Positions 1-9,950 of a stretch of 64,000 bases of DNA are shown piece by piece. The number at the start of each line of letters is the position of its first letter. Position 1 is the first letter of the stretch. A program made the translations under genes and the position numbers. Source of the DNA: Occallatibacter gabretensis (GTDB taxonomy: Bacteria; Acidobacteriota; Terriglobia; Terriglobales; Acidobacteriaceae); assembly GCF_001449115.1 (NCBI RefSeq), contig NZ_LAIJ01000010.1, positions 372,001-436,000 of the forward strand, given 5' to 3'. The notes below the pieces were generated by a model. It worked only from the letters and a program-made list of their open reading frames with translations, did not search any database and was not told the origin of the DNA.

Positions 1-22
1 GCGGGCGTTACGTTACCCCGTC

Positions 23-772
23 ATGAACTTTTTGGAAGATTCCCCAGAGACCGGAACGCAGGACGTTGCGGCAAAACCAGGCGCCATCCGCATCATTCTC
101 GCGGATTCGCAAGCTATTTTCCGTGTCGGCATTCGTAAGATCTTTGCGCTTGAAGACGACCTCCGCGTCGTCGCGCAGGCTGATTCCCTGGAGAGCCTGA
201 AGGCCTCCATCGAGCGCTATCCCACGGACGTAGTCCTGGTGGAAGGCGTACTCCTCGCCAGTTCTATCAACACCATTCCAGAGCTTTTGGCCATCGCGCC
301 CGACATCAAGCTTATAGTCCAGTCACCCGTCAACGACGAAAATCACACTGTCGAGCTCTATCGCCGGGGCGTCCGGGGCATCATCTCCCGCTCCATCTCG
401 CCGGACTTGCTCGTCCGCTGCGTTCGCCGTATTGCTGCGGGCGAAACCTGGATCGACAATCAGTCCGTCAACTGGGTCATCGAGGCCTACCGCGCCCAGG
501 CCGCTGCGCTCGTCAATCCGCGCAGCCAACCCCGTCTATCGCCCAAAGAGATGGCTATCATTACCTGCATTACGCAGGGCAAGCGCAACAAGGAGATCGC
601 CTACCAGCTCGGCACCACCGAGCAGGTCATCAAGAACTATCTCCGCAAAATCTATGACAAGCTCGGCGTAAGCGACCGCCTGGAGCTCGCGCTCTACTGC
701 CTGCACAATAAAATCATCCAACCGGATGCCGAAGAAGAGCCCGCGCCTCAGCAGAAGGCAGCAGGCCGCTAA
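23..772 (+). CDS. LuxR/NarL-type response regulator with atypical receiver
   Basis: Two-domain regulator of 249 residues. Residues about 22-145 have the receiver fold pattern and about 175-240 are a LuxR/GerE helix-turn-helix (LSPKEMAII, NKEIAYQLG, VIKNYLRKIYDKLGV), so it should bind DNA as a dimer. The receiver is degenerate. The position of the phospho-accepting Asp (DVVLVEG, residues 69-75) carries Glu74, the second acidic-pocket residue is Ser29 (ADSQ) and the conserved Lys is replaced by Arg (ISRS). Glu at the acceptor site may mimic phosphorylation or make the protein phosphorylation-independent; that is inference. No kinase gene adjoins it. Its 3' end overlaps the convergent oxidase gene by 4 bp. 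No clear ribosome binding site precedes this ATG and the frame is open to base 2, so the true start could lie before the window. Confidence 0.85.
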   Translation: MNFLEDSPETGTQDVAAKPGAIRIILADSQAIFRVGIRKIFALEDDLRVVAQADSLESLKASIERYPTDVVLVEGVLLASSINTIPELLAIAPDIKLIVQSPVNDENHTVELYRRGVRGIISRSISPDLLVRCVRRIAAGETWIDNQSVNWVIEAYRAQAAALVNPRSQPRLSPKEMAIITCITQGKRNKEIAYQLGTTEQVIKNYLRKIYDKLGVSDRLELALYCLHNKIIQPDAEEEPAPQQKAAGR

Positions 773-2421
773 CTCTTCGCTGCCACCACCTCATACGGCC
801 GCATCATCTCGTTGTCTTCGTGCTCCAGAATGTGGCAATGCCACACGTATTTCCCGGCATAGCCCGCAAACGGCACAATGATCCGCGTGACCGTGTGCGA
901 GTTCACGCGCACCGTGTCCTTCCATCCCATCTCATTGGCATCCGGCGCCAGCGGTTCGCTGGTAAAGCGCAGCTTGTCGTAGTTCATGTAGTCAAAAGCG
1001 TCGAATTTCCGCCGGTCCAGCACCTGGAACCGCACCATGTGCAGGTGAATCGGATGCACGTCGTCGGTCAGGTTCACCAGTTCCCAGATTTCGGTCGTAT
1101 CCAGCACCGGTTTTTCGGTAATCGGAGCGTGCCACGGCGTGTTGTTCAGCAGCATGCCCTTCGACTCGGCCACCAGGTTCAGGTTTTCGTCCAGCGTCAG
1201 CCTTCGCGTCTGCACCGCGTTTGATTCCCCAATGCGCTGCACAGGCCGCAATGTCGCGGGCAGGGAACTGGTATCGTTCGCCGCCTGCGCGCTTACGCGG
1301 AATTGAACGAGCTCGAACGGTTCGCTGCCCAGCACAAGCTTCTCGCCGCGATGCTCGGCAAAGTCAATCACCACATCGGCGCGCTCGCCCGGAGCAAGCT
1401 GCAGATACTTCAGCTTCACCGGCGCGCTCAGCAGCCCCTGGTCGCTGCCGATCTGCGTTATCTCGCCACCGCCGGAGAGCGACAGCCGATAAAAGCGACC
1501 ATTGGCGGCATTCAGAATGCGGAAGCGGTACCGGCGTGCTTCGACGTCGAGATAGGGATAGAGCTTGCCATTCACCAGATGCGCTTCGCCAAATGCCTCC
1601 GGAACCCACGGCTGGCCGGGGTAGGCGGAAATCGGATAGCTCAGCTGCCCATCCGGCGTAAAGTCGCGGTCGGCCAGCACCAGCGGAATCTCATACTTTC
1701 CGCTCGGAAGGCCAAGCGCGTCCTCGGCCTCATCACGCACAACATACAGGCCAAAGAGTCCGGCATACATGTTCAGCCGGTTAATCCCCATTGCGTGGTC
1801 GTGATACCACAGCAGCGCGGCATCCTGCCGATTGGGATAGTAATACGTGCGCGACTGGCCCGGCGCATACCAGTCCTCCGGATAGCCGTCGCTGTCGGCC
1901 GGCGTTCGTCCGCCATGCAGATGCACAATGCCGCGCGCTTCGGGAAGGCCCTTTTCCGCGCCGTGCAGCGTGTGATCGATGGGCAGAAAGTGCTTCGCCG
2001 GAAGCTCATTGGCCCATTCGATCAGTTGGCCTTCGCCGCTGCGCGTTTCAAACTGCACGCCGGGCACTGCGCCGCCAAAAGCCCAGAAATTCGTCGCCGG
2101 CAGATCACGGTGTACTTTCATACTCGCCGCGCGCATCGATACGCGGTAGAACGGCACGCTCTTTCCGCTCCCATCCGGAGCTGCGCGGCGTTCCACGGGC
2201 CGCGCAATCTGCGGCATCGGCAACGCATCCACCCAACGCGCCAGGCTGTCGGGATCGATGTTCGGTATCTGCTTCTTTGCAAGTGGAACCTGCATGTGGC
2301 CGGTTGCATGTCCAGCACCGTGTCCCATTGTTGGCGCGTTCTGCGATTGCATTCGTGTCGCGGCGCACACACCTGCGGCTGCCCATGCTGAGCGGCTGAT
2401 AAATCTTCTTCGTGTAATCAA
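769..2421 (-). CDS. Tat-exported multicopper oxidase
   Basis: A 550-residue copper oxidase of the CotA/CueO/laccase superfamily, expected to oxidise phenols or Cu(I) with reduction of oxygen to water outside the cytoplasm. All copper-ligand motifs are visible: HLHGG (from H167), HDHAMG (H207, H209), HPIHLH (from H456) and HCHILEHEDNEMM (H528-M540, holding the Cys-His pair and H535). The N-terminus reads ITRRRFISRSAWAAAG, a twin-arginine signal. A His/Gly/Met-rich stretch (about residues 30-45, GHGAGHATGHM) may bind copper. The start is TTG with a GAGAG motif about 9 bases upstream; no in-frame ATG lies before it. Specific substrate is not determinable. Confidence 0.9.
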   Translation of the reverse strand: MITRRRFISRSAWAAAGVCAATRMQSQNAPTMGHGAGHATGHMQVPLAKKQIPNIDPDSLARWVDALPMPQIARPVERRAAPDGSGKSVPFYRVSMRAASMKVHRDLPATNFWAFGGAVPGVQFETRSGEGQLIEWANELPAKHFLPIDHTLHGAEKGLPEARGIVHLHGGRTPADSDGYPEDWYAPGQSRTYYYPNRQDAALLWYHDHAMGINRLNMYAGLFGLYVVRDEAEDALGLPSGKYEIPLVLADRDFTPDGQLSYPISAYPGQPWVPEAFGEAHLVNGKLYPYLDVEARRYRFRILNAANGRFYRLSLSGGGEITQIGSDQGLLSAPVKLKYLQLAPGERADVVIDFAEHRGEKLVLGSEPFELVQFRVSAQAANDTSSLPATLRPVQRIGESNAVQTRRLTLDENLNLVAESKGMLLNNTPWHAPITEKPVLDTTEIWELVNLTDDVHPIHLHMVRFQVLDRRKFDAFDYMNYDKLRFTSEPLAPDANEMGWKDTVRVNSHTVTRIIVPFAGYAGKYVWHCHILEHEDNEMMRPYEVVAAKS

Positions 2422-2469
2422 ATGAAAAGGCTCTCTCGCTGTGACTATATTCCTGCAACCCGCGATATA

Positions 2470-2508
2470 AGGAAGGGAGCGCGAAGGAATTCTCCGCGCT
2501 CCCTTCCT
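2470..2508 (-). terminator. Stem-loop after the phosphoesterase gene
   Basis: A 14-bp perfect inverted repeat (AGGAAGGGAGCGCG and its complement, loop 11 nt) lies just beyond the stop of the minus-strand phosphoesterase and before the oxidase start. The T tract after it on the minus strand is poor, so it may terminate weakly or act as an mRNA 3' stabiliser. Confidence 0.55.
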
Positions 2509-2535
2509 GTTAAGACTTGTTGACGCTTGCGTTTC

Positions 2536-4173
2536 TTACCAGCCGTTACCGTGGCGTTCCTGTTCCACGAGCCCGGTGCTTGGGTTGAGAATGAACTGTC
2601 CATCATTGCCCATGCGATTGAAGTCGAACATGTTGTCGAGCGAGTTCGCGATCGAGTCGAAGGAACCTTCGCCGATCCGCTCGCCCCTGAGCCAGTTGTC
2701 TTCCACAAAGCGCAGAACGGAAGTCTGGTCGGTGATCGTGTGGTCCACAAAGTTTCCTTTGGCCCACGGAGAAACCACCAGAAGCACCAGACGAGGGCCA
2801 TAACCGCAGCGGCCCTGTGCATGCTCCGTGCCGGAGGCAACACCGGCAAGCGCCTTGGTGCCTGTTCCGCAGGAGGGCTGACCGTTCACGATGTCAGCCG
2901 CCGTTGCGGACTGGTTCATGATCGGGCTCTGCTGGTGATCGTACCAACCGTCGGAGTCGTCATAGGCGATGATGACCGCTGTCGAATCCCAATCAGGTGA
3001 CTTCTGCAGTGCATTGATCGTCGTCGTCACAAAGTTCTGCTCGTCCAGCGGATCGGAGTAGCCTGCATGTCCATCCTGATAGCCGGGAGCCTTGAGGTAA
3101 GAGACAGCCGGAAGATTTCCCTCTTTCAGTGCCGAATAGAAGTCATTGATGTCGTACTGGTGGTTGGCAGCATCGGAGTAGCCGATGTTGGAAGTTGAGG
3201 ACGGACGTGCGTGCGTCGGATTCGCCGTTGAAGGATAGTACTGGAACGGCTCATGGTGCGGAATATAGTCAGCCTTGTTGGTGGCCGTTACGGTGGAAGT
3301 AGTGCTGCGCTTGCAGCCTGTGGTCCCGTTGGAGTTTGTGGTCTTCAGATCGAATCCGCCTTCAAAGAAGCCCCAGGTCACGCCTTCCTTGTTCAGAAGG
3401 TCGCCGATATTCTTGCCGCCGAAGCGAACCAGCTCGCCAGTCGTCGTCGAGCATGCATCACCTACCGGGTCGGCATCGCTGATCAGGGTTAGACCACCAT
3501 TGCCGTCGCCGATCGTCGAGCCGCTCGCATTCACATCCTCGGTCACGCCGTTCAGCTGGCCTGAGATCAGGTTCACCGCGCCGTCGGTCGAAGGCCCAAA
3601 GTTTGTTCCATACGAGTCATCGCTCATTGCATAGCGTTGCGCATAGTTCCAGTAAGCCGTCACCGTGTTGCCGTCGTAGTAGCCCATGGTCAGGCCCGGC
3701 GTCGCGGTAATCTTTGCATTCGGGCCGCCAGTGGGCGGCGGGCCGGCAACGCCGACCGAAAGCGGAAACGCATCCATCAGGCCGTGGTCAAAGGCCGCCT
3801 GCTCCGGCGTATAGTCATGATCCTGATCCATCGTCGCAGCCTGGCTGCGGTCCAGACGGAAGGGATTCGTTGCGCCTGTGCTGTTTGCGGAGTTCAGCAA
3901 ATTCGGATTGTTTTCGAGCAGTCCGCCGAGCAGGTTATTTACGGACGGTGTGCCGGGCTTGGCGTAAAACGCAGGCTCGCCCTTGGGGTTGGTCGCATAA
4001 GGATAGGTACCGAAGTAGTGATCGAAAGAGATATTTTCCTGAAAGATAACCACAAGATGCTTGATGGGTGTTGCAGTCGGGGCGCTACCGCCGTGGTCAG
4101 CAGCGTACATCTGGCTTGGCATGGTCCCGGCCACAAGCAATGTGGCCAGCGTAACTGCCGCAAGCTTCTCCAT
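2536..4173 (-). CDS. Exported phosphoesterase (acid phosphatase AcpA / phospholipase C family)
   Basis: 545 residues of the alkaline-phosphatase-like 'phosphoesterase' family that includes AcpA acid phosphatases and non-specific phospholipases C. Residues 1-24 form a Sec signal peptide ending at an Ala-X-Ala-like site. The family start motif HLVVIFQENISFDHYFG sits around residues 40-56. The metal-binding AYDDSDGWYDH motif and the closing SPWAKGNFVDHTITDQTSVLRF motif are both present. It should cleave phosphate esters, probably of exogenous nucleotides or phospholipids, in the periplasm or outside. AGGAGG lies about 9 bases before the ATG. It has its own divergent promoter region shared with the kinase gene. 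Phosphatase versus phospholipase cannot be told from the sequence. Confidence 0.85.
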   Translation of the reverse strand: MEKLAAVTLATLLVAGTMPSQMYAADHGGSAPTATPIKHLVVIFQENISFDHYFGTYPYATNPKGEPAFYAKPGTPSVNNLLGGLLENNPNLLNSANSTGATNPFRLDRSQAATMDQDHDYTPEQAAFDHGLMDAFPLSVGVAGPPPTGGPNAKITATPGLTMGYYDGNTVTAYWNYAQRYAMSDDSYGTNFGPSTDGAVNLISGQLNGVTEDVNASGSTIGDGNGGLTLISDADPVGDACSTTTGELVRFGGKNIGDLLNKEGVTWGFFEGGFDLKTTNSNGTTGCKRSTTSTVTATNKADYIPHHEPFQYYPSTANPTHARPSSTSNIGYSDAANHQYDINDFYSALKEGNLPAVSYLKAPGYQDGHAGYSDPLDEQNFVTTTINALQKSPDWDSTAVIIAYDDSDGWYDHQQSPIMNQSATAADIVNGQPSCGTGTKALAGVASGTEHAQGRCGYGPRLVLLVVSPWAKGNFVDHTITDQTSVLRFVEDNWLRGERIGEGSFDSIANSLDNMFDFNRMGNDGQFILNPSTGLVEQERHGNGW

Positions 4174-4437
4174 AATTTACAGTCCTCCTGAGCGCCTTGA
4201 GTATCGCGCCTCAGAAGTAATAGAAGTTTCACGTGAACATGGCGTGAATCGCCCGCTACATCCCGAACAATAAGTTCACCAGAATCCACCACTTAGTTTA
4301 TTTCGTAAGGAAGTTATAAACGGCCGGAAGTCAGAGCCGGTTTTGCGCTTGAGACTATAGCCATCGTTGCATTGCTGTGCTATCTTTGCCGCACTTCCCC
4401 ATCGGCAATTACCCGGCAAGAAAGGGGAAATCCTCGC

Positions 4438-7248
4438 ATGGACAAGCCAACGCCACCCCCGCCAACCTCTGATCCCGGTGTCTTCGATCCTGAAGCCACT
4501 GCGACGACAGCGCCAATGCCGCATTCAAGCCACGCGGCGAGTCTCCTTCCAGAGACTATCGGTCCTTATCGCATCCTGAGCCTTCTCGGCGAAGGCGGGA
4601 TGGGCACTGTCTTTAAGGCCGAGCAGCAGAACCCGCACCGGCTGGTTGCTCTCAAGGTAATTAAGGCTGGCATCGTCACGACCGACCTTTTTCGCCGTTT
4701 CCAGCAAGAGGCTGAGGCGCTTGGTCGCTTGCAGCATCCCGGCATTGCTCAGGTCTACGAGGCCGGCACAGCCGACAGCGGTTTCGGACCCCAGCCCTAT
4801 TTCGCCATGGAATTCATCGAAGGGCAGCCGCTGGTGGCTTACGCCTCCGAGCAGCATCTGAATGTGCGCGCCCGTTTGGAATTGATGGCCAAGGTATGCG
4901 ACGCCGTCAATCATGCCCATCAGCGCGGCATCATTCATCGCGACCTCAAGCCAGGCAACATCCTGGTGGATGCGGATGGCCAGCCCAAGGTGCTGGATTT
5001 CGGCGTGGCACGTGTCACCAATTCCGATGCAGATGCTACTCGCCAGACGGACATAGGCCAACTCGTCGGCACAATCGCGTACATGAGCCCGGAACAGGCT
5101 CTGGCCAACCCGGAAGAGCTCGACATACGCAGCGATGTATACACGCTCGGAGTGATCCTCTACCAGCTGCTGGCCGACAAGCTGCCCTACAGCATGGTCA
5201 GGGTAGCGATTCACGAGATGATCCGCGTAATCCGCGAAGAGGATCCGGCGCCGCTGAGCTCGATTCACCGCAGTTACCGCGGCGATATCGAAACCATCGT
5301 GGCCAAGGCGCTGGAGAAAGACAGAACACGCCGGTATGAAACGGCTGCGGATCTGGCATCGGATATACGGCGGCACCTTAAGGACGAACCGATTGCGGCA
5401 CAGCCGCCCAGCGTGAGTTACCAGGTGCAGAAATTCGCGCGGCGGCACAAGGCGTTGGTAGCCGGCGTGAGCGCAGTCTTCCTGGCGCTGCTGGTTGGCG
5501 TGATTGCCAGCACCCTTGAGGCAACGCGGGCACGGAGCGCGGAACATACCGCGCTCTCAGCGCAGAGCGCAGCTACCCGCGAACGGGACCGCGCAGTGAA
5601 GGCAGAGCAACAAGACATAGCCGCGGAGCAACAAGCCAAAGCTTCTGAGCAACGGGCTGAGCAGGATCGCAATCGCGCGCTGGATTCCGAGGCCAAGGCC
5701 CTGCGCGACCGCAATCTGGCCGACGAGCAGACAAAGCGGGCCAACACGGAAGCTGATACTTCAAAGGCCGTGAGTCGCTTCCTTCAGTACGATTTGTTGA
5801 ATCAGGCCAGCGCTTTCTCGCAATCGGAAAAGGGATTCAAGGTCGATCCTGATCTGACAGTACGCAAAGCTCTTGACCGTGCATCTCAGAGTGTTGCCGG
5901 AAAGTTTGATAAGCAACCTGAGGTGGAAGCTGAGATTGAGAACACCATCGCAGCCACCTACATGAATCTCGCCTTACCCGCGCAGAGCGAGAAGCATTTT
6001 CAGCGGTCTATTGCGCTGGAGACCAGGGCGCACGGAGATACCGATCCCAAGACTCTCCTCTACGAGCACAACTACGATTCAGCTCTGATCAACCAAGGTA
6101 AGTACACAGAGGCCGATGCGTTTGTCAGTCCAATCCTCGATGCGCTGACCCGTAAATTGGGTAGCGATGATCCGAAGACTCTGAGATTCGCAGCCGCACT
6201 CAGCAGTATTTACAACAGTGAAGGCAAGTACGCACAGGCTGAAGCGCTTGAAAGGAAGACGATCGATACCGAGCGCCGTGTACTGGGGCCCGAACATGCC
6301 GATACGCTTTCGAGTATGGCTGGGCTGGCTAATATTGAATATCAACTGCACGAATACTCGCAGGCCAAAGCGCTCTTAACCCAGATTCTTGAGATCCAGC
6401 GGCGAGTGCTCGGCCTTGAAGATGCGAAAACGCTCATGACCATGCAACAGCTAGCCAACCTCTCTCTCTCACCCAGAGAGTTCGCGCAGGCCGAGGCGCT
6501 CTATAAGCAATTGGTTGAAATACGTCTCCGGACGAAGGGCACGGACGACCCCTTCACGCTGGATGCTACGGCAGGTCTGGCTGAGGTGTACGCAGAAGAG
6601 GGCAAGAACGCGCAAGCCGAGGATCTGTTCACCCAGACTTTGCCAGGCATCCGGCGTGTCTTAGGTCCCGAAAGTAACGCAACCCTGGAAGTAATGGAGC
6701 AACTGGCCAGGGTATACCGCGCAGAAGGCAAGTATGCGCAGGCTGAGGATCTGCTCACCCAGCTCGTGGAGATCCGGCGTCGGGCGCCCGGTCCCGAGGC
6801 CCGCTCTACCATGTCCACGATGTCACAACTTGCCTATGACTACTACCTTGAGGGCAATTACGCTCAGGCCGAGTCCGTCTACAGCCAGGCCCTGCAAATC
6901 TGTCGCCGGACCCTGAAACCTGGGGATCGCCTGTTGCTGAGTATGCTCGAGAATCTGGGCACTTCGCTCAGCCATCTGGGCCGGTACGACGAGGGAGAGA
7001 AGCTGTTCCAGGAAGCGATCGGTGGCGCCGGGCCGCCCCAGCAGCCAAACCTGTGGTACAACTTCGCCTGTGCAGCCGCCATCGCCGGACACAAAGACGA
7101 AGCGTTTGCGCACCTGAACCAGGCCATCGATCACGGATTTAACGATGCCGCCAATTTGGAAAAGGACGACGATCTCAAGTCGCTGAGGAGTGATCCACGC
7201 TTCGACGGACTGATCGCCAAGGCGCGCAATGCCGCTCAGGTGAAATAG
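4438..7248 (+). CDS. Transmembrane Ser/Thr protein kinase with TPR sensor domain
   Basis: A 936-residue kinase. The Hanks-type domain covers about residues 44-310: glycine loop GEGGMGTVF (51-59), ATP-anchoring K73, catalytic HRDLKPGN (H167-D169) and DFG (187-189). A single membrane segment at about 338-360 (LVAGVSAVFLALLVGVIAS) is followed by an Ala/Glu/Arg-rich coiled coil (about 365-440). At least seven 42-residue kinesin-light-chain-type TPRs follow (repeated AEALY...LEIRRRVLGPE...TL), and the protein ends in a small TPR-like tail. The TPR half should be periplasmic and bind a protein partner. I chose the ATG at 4438 because AAAGGGGAAA precedes it; the longer frame from 4372 has no such site. 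No cognate phosphatase is nearby. Confidence 0.9.
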   Translation: MDKPTPPPPTSDPGVFDPEATATTAPMPHSSHAASLLPETIGPYRILSLLGEGGMGTVFKAEQQNPHRLVALKVIKAGIVTTDLFRRFQQEAEALGRLQHPGIAQVYEAGTADSGFGPQPYFAMEFIEGQPLVAYASEQHLNVRARLELMAKVCDAVNHAHQRGIIHRDLKPGNILVDADGQPKVLDFGVARVTNSDADATRQTDIGQLVGTIAYMSPEQALANPEELDIRSDVYTLGVILYQLLADKLPYSMVRVAIHEMIRVIREEDPAPLSSIHRSYRGDIETIVAKALEKDRTRRYETAADLASDIRRHLKDEPIAAQPPSVSYQVQKFARRHKALVAGVSAVFLALLVGVIASTLEATRARSAEHTALSAQSAATRERDRAVKAEQQDIAAEQQAKASEQRAEQDRNRALDSEAKALRDRNLADEQTKRANTEADTSKAVSRFLQYDLLNQASAFSQSEKGFKVDPDLTVRKALDRASQSVAGKFDKQPEVEAEIENTIAATYMNLALPAQSEKHFQRSIALETRAHGDTDPKTLLYEHNYDSALINQGKYTEADAFVSPILDALTRKLGSDDPKTLRFAAALSSIYNSEGKYAQAEALERKTIDTERRVLGPEHADTLSSMAGLANIEYQLHEYSQAKALLTQILEIQRRVLGLEDAKTLMTMQQLANLSLSPREFAQAEALYKQLVEIRLRTKGTDDPFTLDATAGLAEVYAEEGKNAQAEDLFTQTLPGIRRVLGPESNATLEVMEQLARVYRAEGKYAQAEDLLTQLVEIRRRAPGPEARSTMSTMSQLAYDYYLEGNYAQAESVYSQALQICRRTLKPGDRLLLSMLENLGTSLSHLGRYDEGEKLFQEAIGGAGPPQQPNLWYNFACAAAIAGHKDEAFAHLNQAIDHGFNDAANLEKDDDLKSLRSDPRFDGLIAKARNAAQVK

Positions 7249-7255
7249 CTCTGCA

Positions 7256-9949
7256 TTACTCTGCTCGCAACGCCACGACAGGGTCAACAGACGCAGCACG
7301 CCGTGCAGGCAGATAGCTGGCCAGCGCCGCCGCGGCGGCCAGCACCAGCGGCACGGCAACAAATGAAACCGGATCCAGTGGACTCACGCCAAAGAGCAGC
7401 GTCTTCATCAAGCTCACCAGGCCGGCCGCCGCGCCAACGCCAATCACTACACCAACCACAGTCAGCACCATCGCAGAGCGCACAAACATCCACCGCAGCT
7501 CGTCTTTTTGCGCTCCCAGCGCCAGCCGGATGCCAATCTCCCGCGTCCGCTGCGACACCGAGTACGAAATGACCCCATAGATCCCAATGATGCTCAGCGC
7601 CAGCGCCATGGAGCCTGCAATCGCCAGCATCACCAGCGTGAACGACGTCCGCGCCATCGATTTCGAATAAAGCTCCTGCATCGTGCCCACTTGCGCCAGC
7701 GGCAGATCTCCATTCACGCCCCACACGGCCTGCTGCATCTGGTTCAGTAGCCCCTCTGTGCCCGCGCGGCTGGTGTGAATGGCATAGCAGGCAAACCGCA
7801 GCCCGTTCATCGTCGGCGGAGTATCAAAGCGGTCATAAAACACCGCCGGCCAGTAGACGATCTTCGGAGCCTTGGCATCCACGCCATGTACATGCACGTC
7901 TTCCACCACGCCAATCACTTCCTGCCATGGTGACTTGTCGTACTTTTTCATGCGCTTGCCGATCGCAGCGCCCGCAGAACCCCAGTTTTCGCGCGCAAAG
8001 CTTTCAGAAACCATGATCATGGGCCGCACGCCTTCCAGATCGTCCCATGTAAAATCGCGCCCCGCCACCAGGTGCGCGCCCATCGTCTGAAAGTATTCCG
8101 GCGAAACATAGTTGAAGAGTTCCAGCGGCCCGTCCCCACCCGGATACACCTTGCCTTCCACGGCAACCACGTCCCAGTTCTCACCGGCTCCATCCATCGG
8201 CACATTGGCCGCAAATCCTACCGACGCCACTCCCGGAATCGCCGCCAGCCTGTCGCCGATCTCCCGCTGCATCCGCGCTACCATGTGCGGATCCTGCGCC
8301 ACCTGCTTCGGTATGTAGATATTCAGCGTCTCGATATGCGCGGCATCGTTGAAACCCGGATCCACATTCCGCAGAGCCATAAAGGTGCGAATCATCAGCA
8401 CGGAGCACACCAGCAGAACCAGCGCCATGGCGACCTGCGCCACAACCATCACGTTGCGCGACCGCTGCCGCGCCCTGCCTGCACTCGCCGTGCGACTCGT
8501 CCCTCCCATCATGGCTGTGGCCTTCGCGCCTGCATACTTCAGCGCCGGAATCGACCCGAACAGCAGCCCCGAGAAAACCGCCAGAGCAAACGTGAATCCC
8601 AGCGATCCTGCATCAAAGCCAACCTCGCTCAGCCGCGGCAGATCCGTCGGTCCCAGCGCAACCAGCAGCCGCAACCCAGCCATGGCCACGCCAATAGACA
8701 GCACGCCGCCCAGCAGCCCCAGCATCACGCTTTCAATCAGCAGTTCACGCGCAATCCGTCCGCGTCCCGCGCCCAGCGCCGCGCGGATCGAGAGCTCCTG
8801 CTGCCGCGCCTCCGCGCGAACCATCAGCAGATTCGCCACATTCACGCACGCAATCAGCATCACCAGGCCCACCGTGGCCATCACCACCCACAGAATCTGG
8901 CCCACGTTGCCAATCACCGCCTGCTTCAGCGGCATAAAGTGCGGCGTAATCTTCCACACCTCGTAGTAATGCGGATTCGTTCCCGGCCCATTCGTCCACT
9001 CATTCATCCACACGCCAATCAGCCGCGAAATATCGGCATTCGCTGCCGCCAGCGTCACTCCCGGCTTCAGCCTGCCGATTCCCACAAGCCCGAATCCCGC
9101 CAGCTTCTCATTCGTTGGATCAAACGCTATTGGAACAATCAGTTCGAAGTGATCGTCCACCACGCGAAAGTCCCTCGGCATCACGCCCACGATGGTGCGC
9201 GTTACGCCGTCCACGTCAATGCTCCGTCCCAACACTCCACGATCCCCGCCAAACCGCTTCTGCCAATAGGCATAGCTCAGCATCACCGTCTTCGCGCCGC
9301 GCGGGTCCTGGTCCCCAGCTGAAAGCCATCGGCCCATCAGGGGAGGCACGCCCAGCGTCTCCAGCACTCCTCCGCTCACCACCGCCGCGTCCACTTCGTC
9401 CGGCTGTGCCATGCCCGTCACATTCGCGTTCTGCATCGCCCACACGCCCATGGACTCAAAGCTCTGGTTGTGCCGCGAGAACGTCAGATACATCGACGCC
9501 GAAAGCCGCAAGCCATCACTCGTGCTCGACAACCCGCCCATGCCCGGCGCATCCAGCCGTAAATCCACCAGCTGCCCGGAATCCGGATACGGCAGCGGCT
9601 TCAGCAGCACGCTGTTCACCACGCTGAATACCGCCGTATTCGCGCCAATCCCAATCGCCAGCGTCAGCAGAATCGTCACAGCAAACCCCGGCGCCTTCTT
9701 GAGCCGCCGCAGCGCAAACCGCATATCGCTCAGCGCAGACTCCAGCCATGCCCACTGCCACGCCTCGCGGCTGCGCTCTTCCATCAGCGTCACGTTGCCA
9801 AACTCCCGACGCGCCGTTTGCTCGGCCTCTGCGCGCGGCATCCCTTCCGCCATCAACTCCTCGGCGCGCTCCGCCACATGCTCCTGGATCGAGACAGAAA
9901 TGTCGTCGTAGCGACGGCGTCGCGAAAATAACTTTGAAAACAAACCCAT
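7256..9949 (-). CDS. ADOP-family ABC-type permease (MacB/FtsX-like)
   Basis: An 897-residue acidobacterial duplicated orphan permease: two copies of the MacB periplasmic-core/FtsX unit in one chain with no ATPase gene beside it. The N-terminal 80 residues carry the family's cytoplasmic helical region (EHVAERAEELMAEG, ARREFGN). The first membrane helix follows at about 98-120 (ILLTLAIGIGANTAVFSVVN). FtsX helix groups lie near residues 375-470, with a second core and helix set near 760-890 ending RAASVDPVVALRAE. Such proteins are predicted to export peptides or lipids or transmit force; function is unproven. The ATG at 9949 has AGGAGG directly upstream, embedded in the last codons of padR, and starts one base after the padR stop, so the two are translated as a unit. 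Confidence 0.92.
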   Translation of the reverse strand: MGLFSKLFSRRRRYDDISVSIQEHVAERAEELMAEGMPRAEAEQTARREFGNVTLMEERSREAWQWAWLESALSDMRFALRRLKKAPGFAVTILLTLAIGIGANTAVFSVVNSVLLKPLPYPDSGQLVDLRLDAPGMGGLSSTSDGLRLSASMYLTFSRHNQSFESMGVWAMQNANVTGMAQPDEVDAAVVSGGVLETLGVPPLMGRWLSAGDQDPRGAKTVMLSYAYWQKRFGGDRGVLGRSIDVDGVTRTIVGVMPRDFRVVDDHFELIVPIAFDPTNEKLAGFGLVGIGRLKPGVTLAAANADISRLIGVWMNEWTNGPGTNPHYYEVWKITPHFMPLKQAVIGNVGQILWVVMATVGLVMLIACVNVANLLMVRAEARQQELSIRAALGAGRGRIARELLIESVMLGLLGGVLSIGVAMAGLRLLVALGPTDLPRLSEVGFDAGSLGFTFALAVFSGLLFGSIPALKYAGAKATAMMGGTSRTASAGRARQRSRNVMVVAQVAMALVLLVCSVLMIRTFMALRNVDPGFNDAAHIETLNIYIPKQVAQDPHMVARMQREIGDRLAAIPGVASVGFAANVPMDGAGENWDVVAVEGKVYPGGDGPLELFNYVSPEYFQTMGAHLVAGRDFTWDDLEGVRPMIMVSESFARENWGSAGAAIGKRMKKYDKSPWQEVIGVVEDVHVHGVDAKAPKIVYWPAVFYDRFDTPPTMNGLRFACYAIHTSRAGTEGLLNQMQQAVWGVNGDLPLAQVGTMQELYSKSMARTSFTLVMLAIAGSMALALSIIGIYGVISYSVSQRTREIGIRLALGAQKDELRWMFVRSAMVLTVVGVVIGVGAAAGLVSLMKTLLFGVSPLDPVSFVAVPLVLAAAAALASYLPARRAASVDPVVALRAE

Positions 9950-9950
9950 C

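Noticed and set aside
1303..2391. 362-codon plus-strand open frame
   Set aside because: Lies wholly opposite the multicopper oxidase, whose copper motifs are intact; Arg/His/Gln-rich composition typical of antisense frames in GC-rich genes.
4525..5547. 340-codon minus-strand open frame
   Set aside because: Antisense to the kinase domain, which has all catalytic motifs.
8072..9322. 416-codon plus-strand open frame
   Set aside because: Antisense to the ADOP permease; very rich in His, Arg and Gln and without domain motifs.
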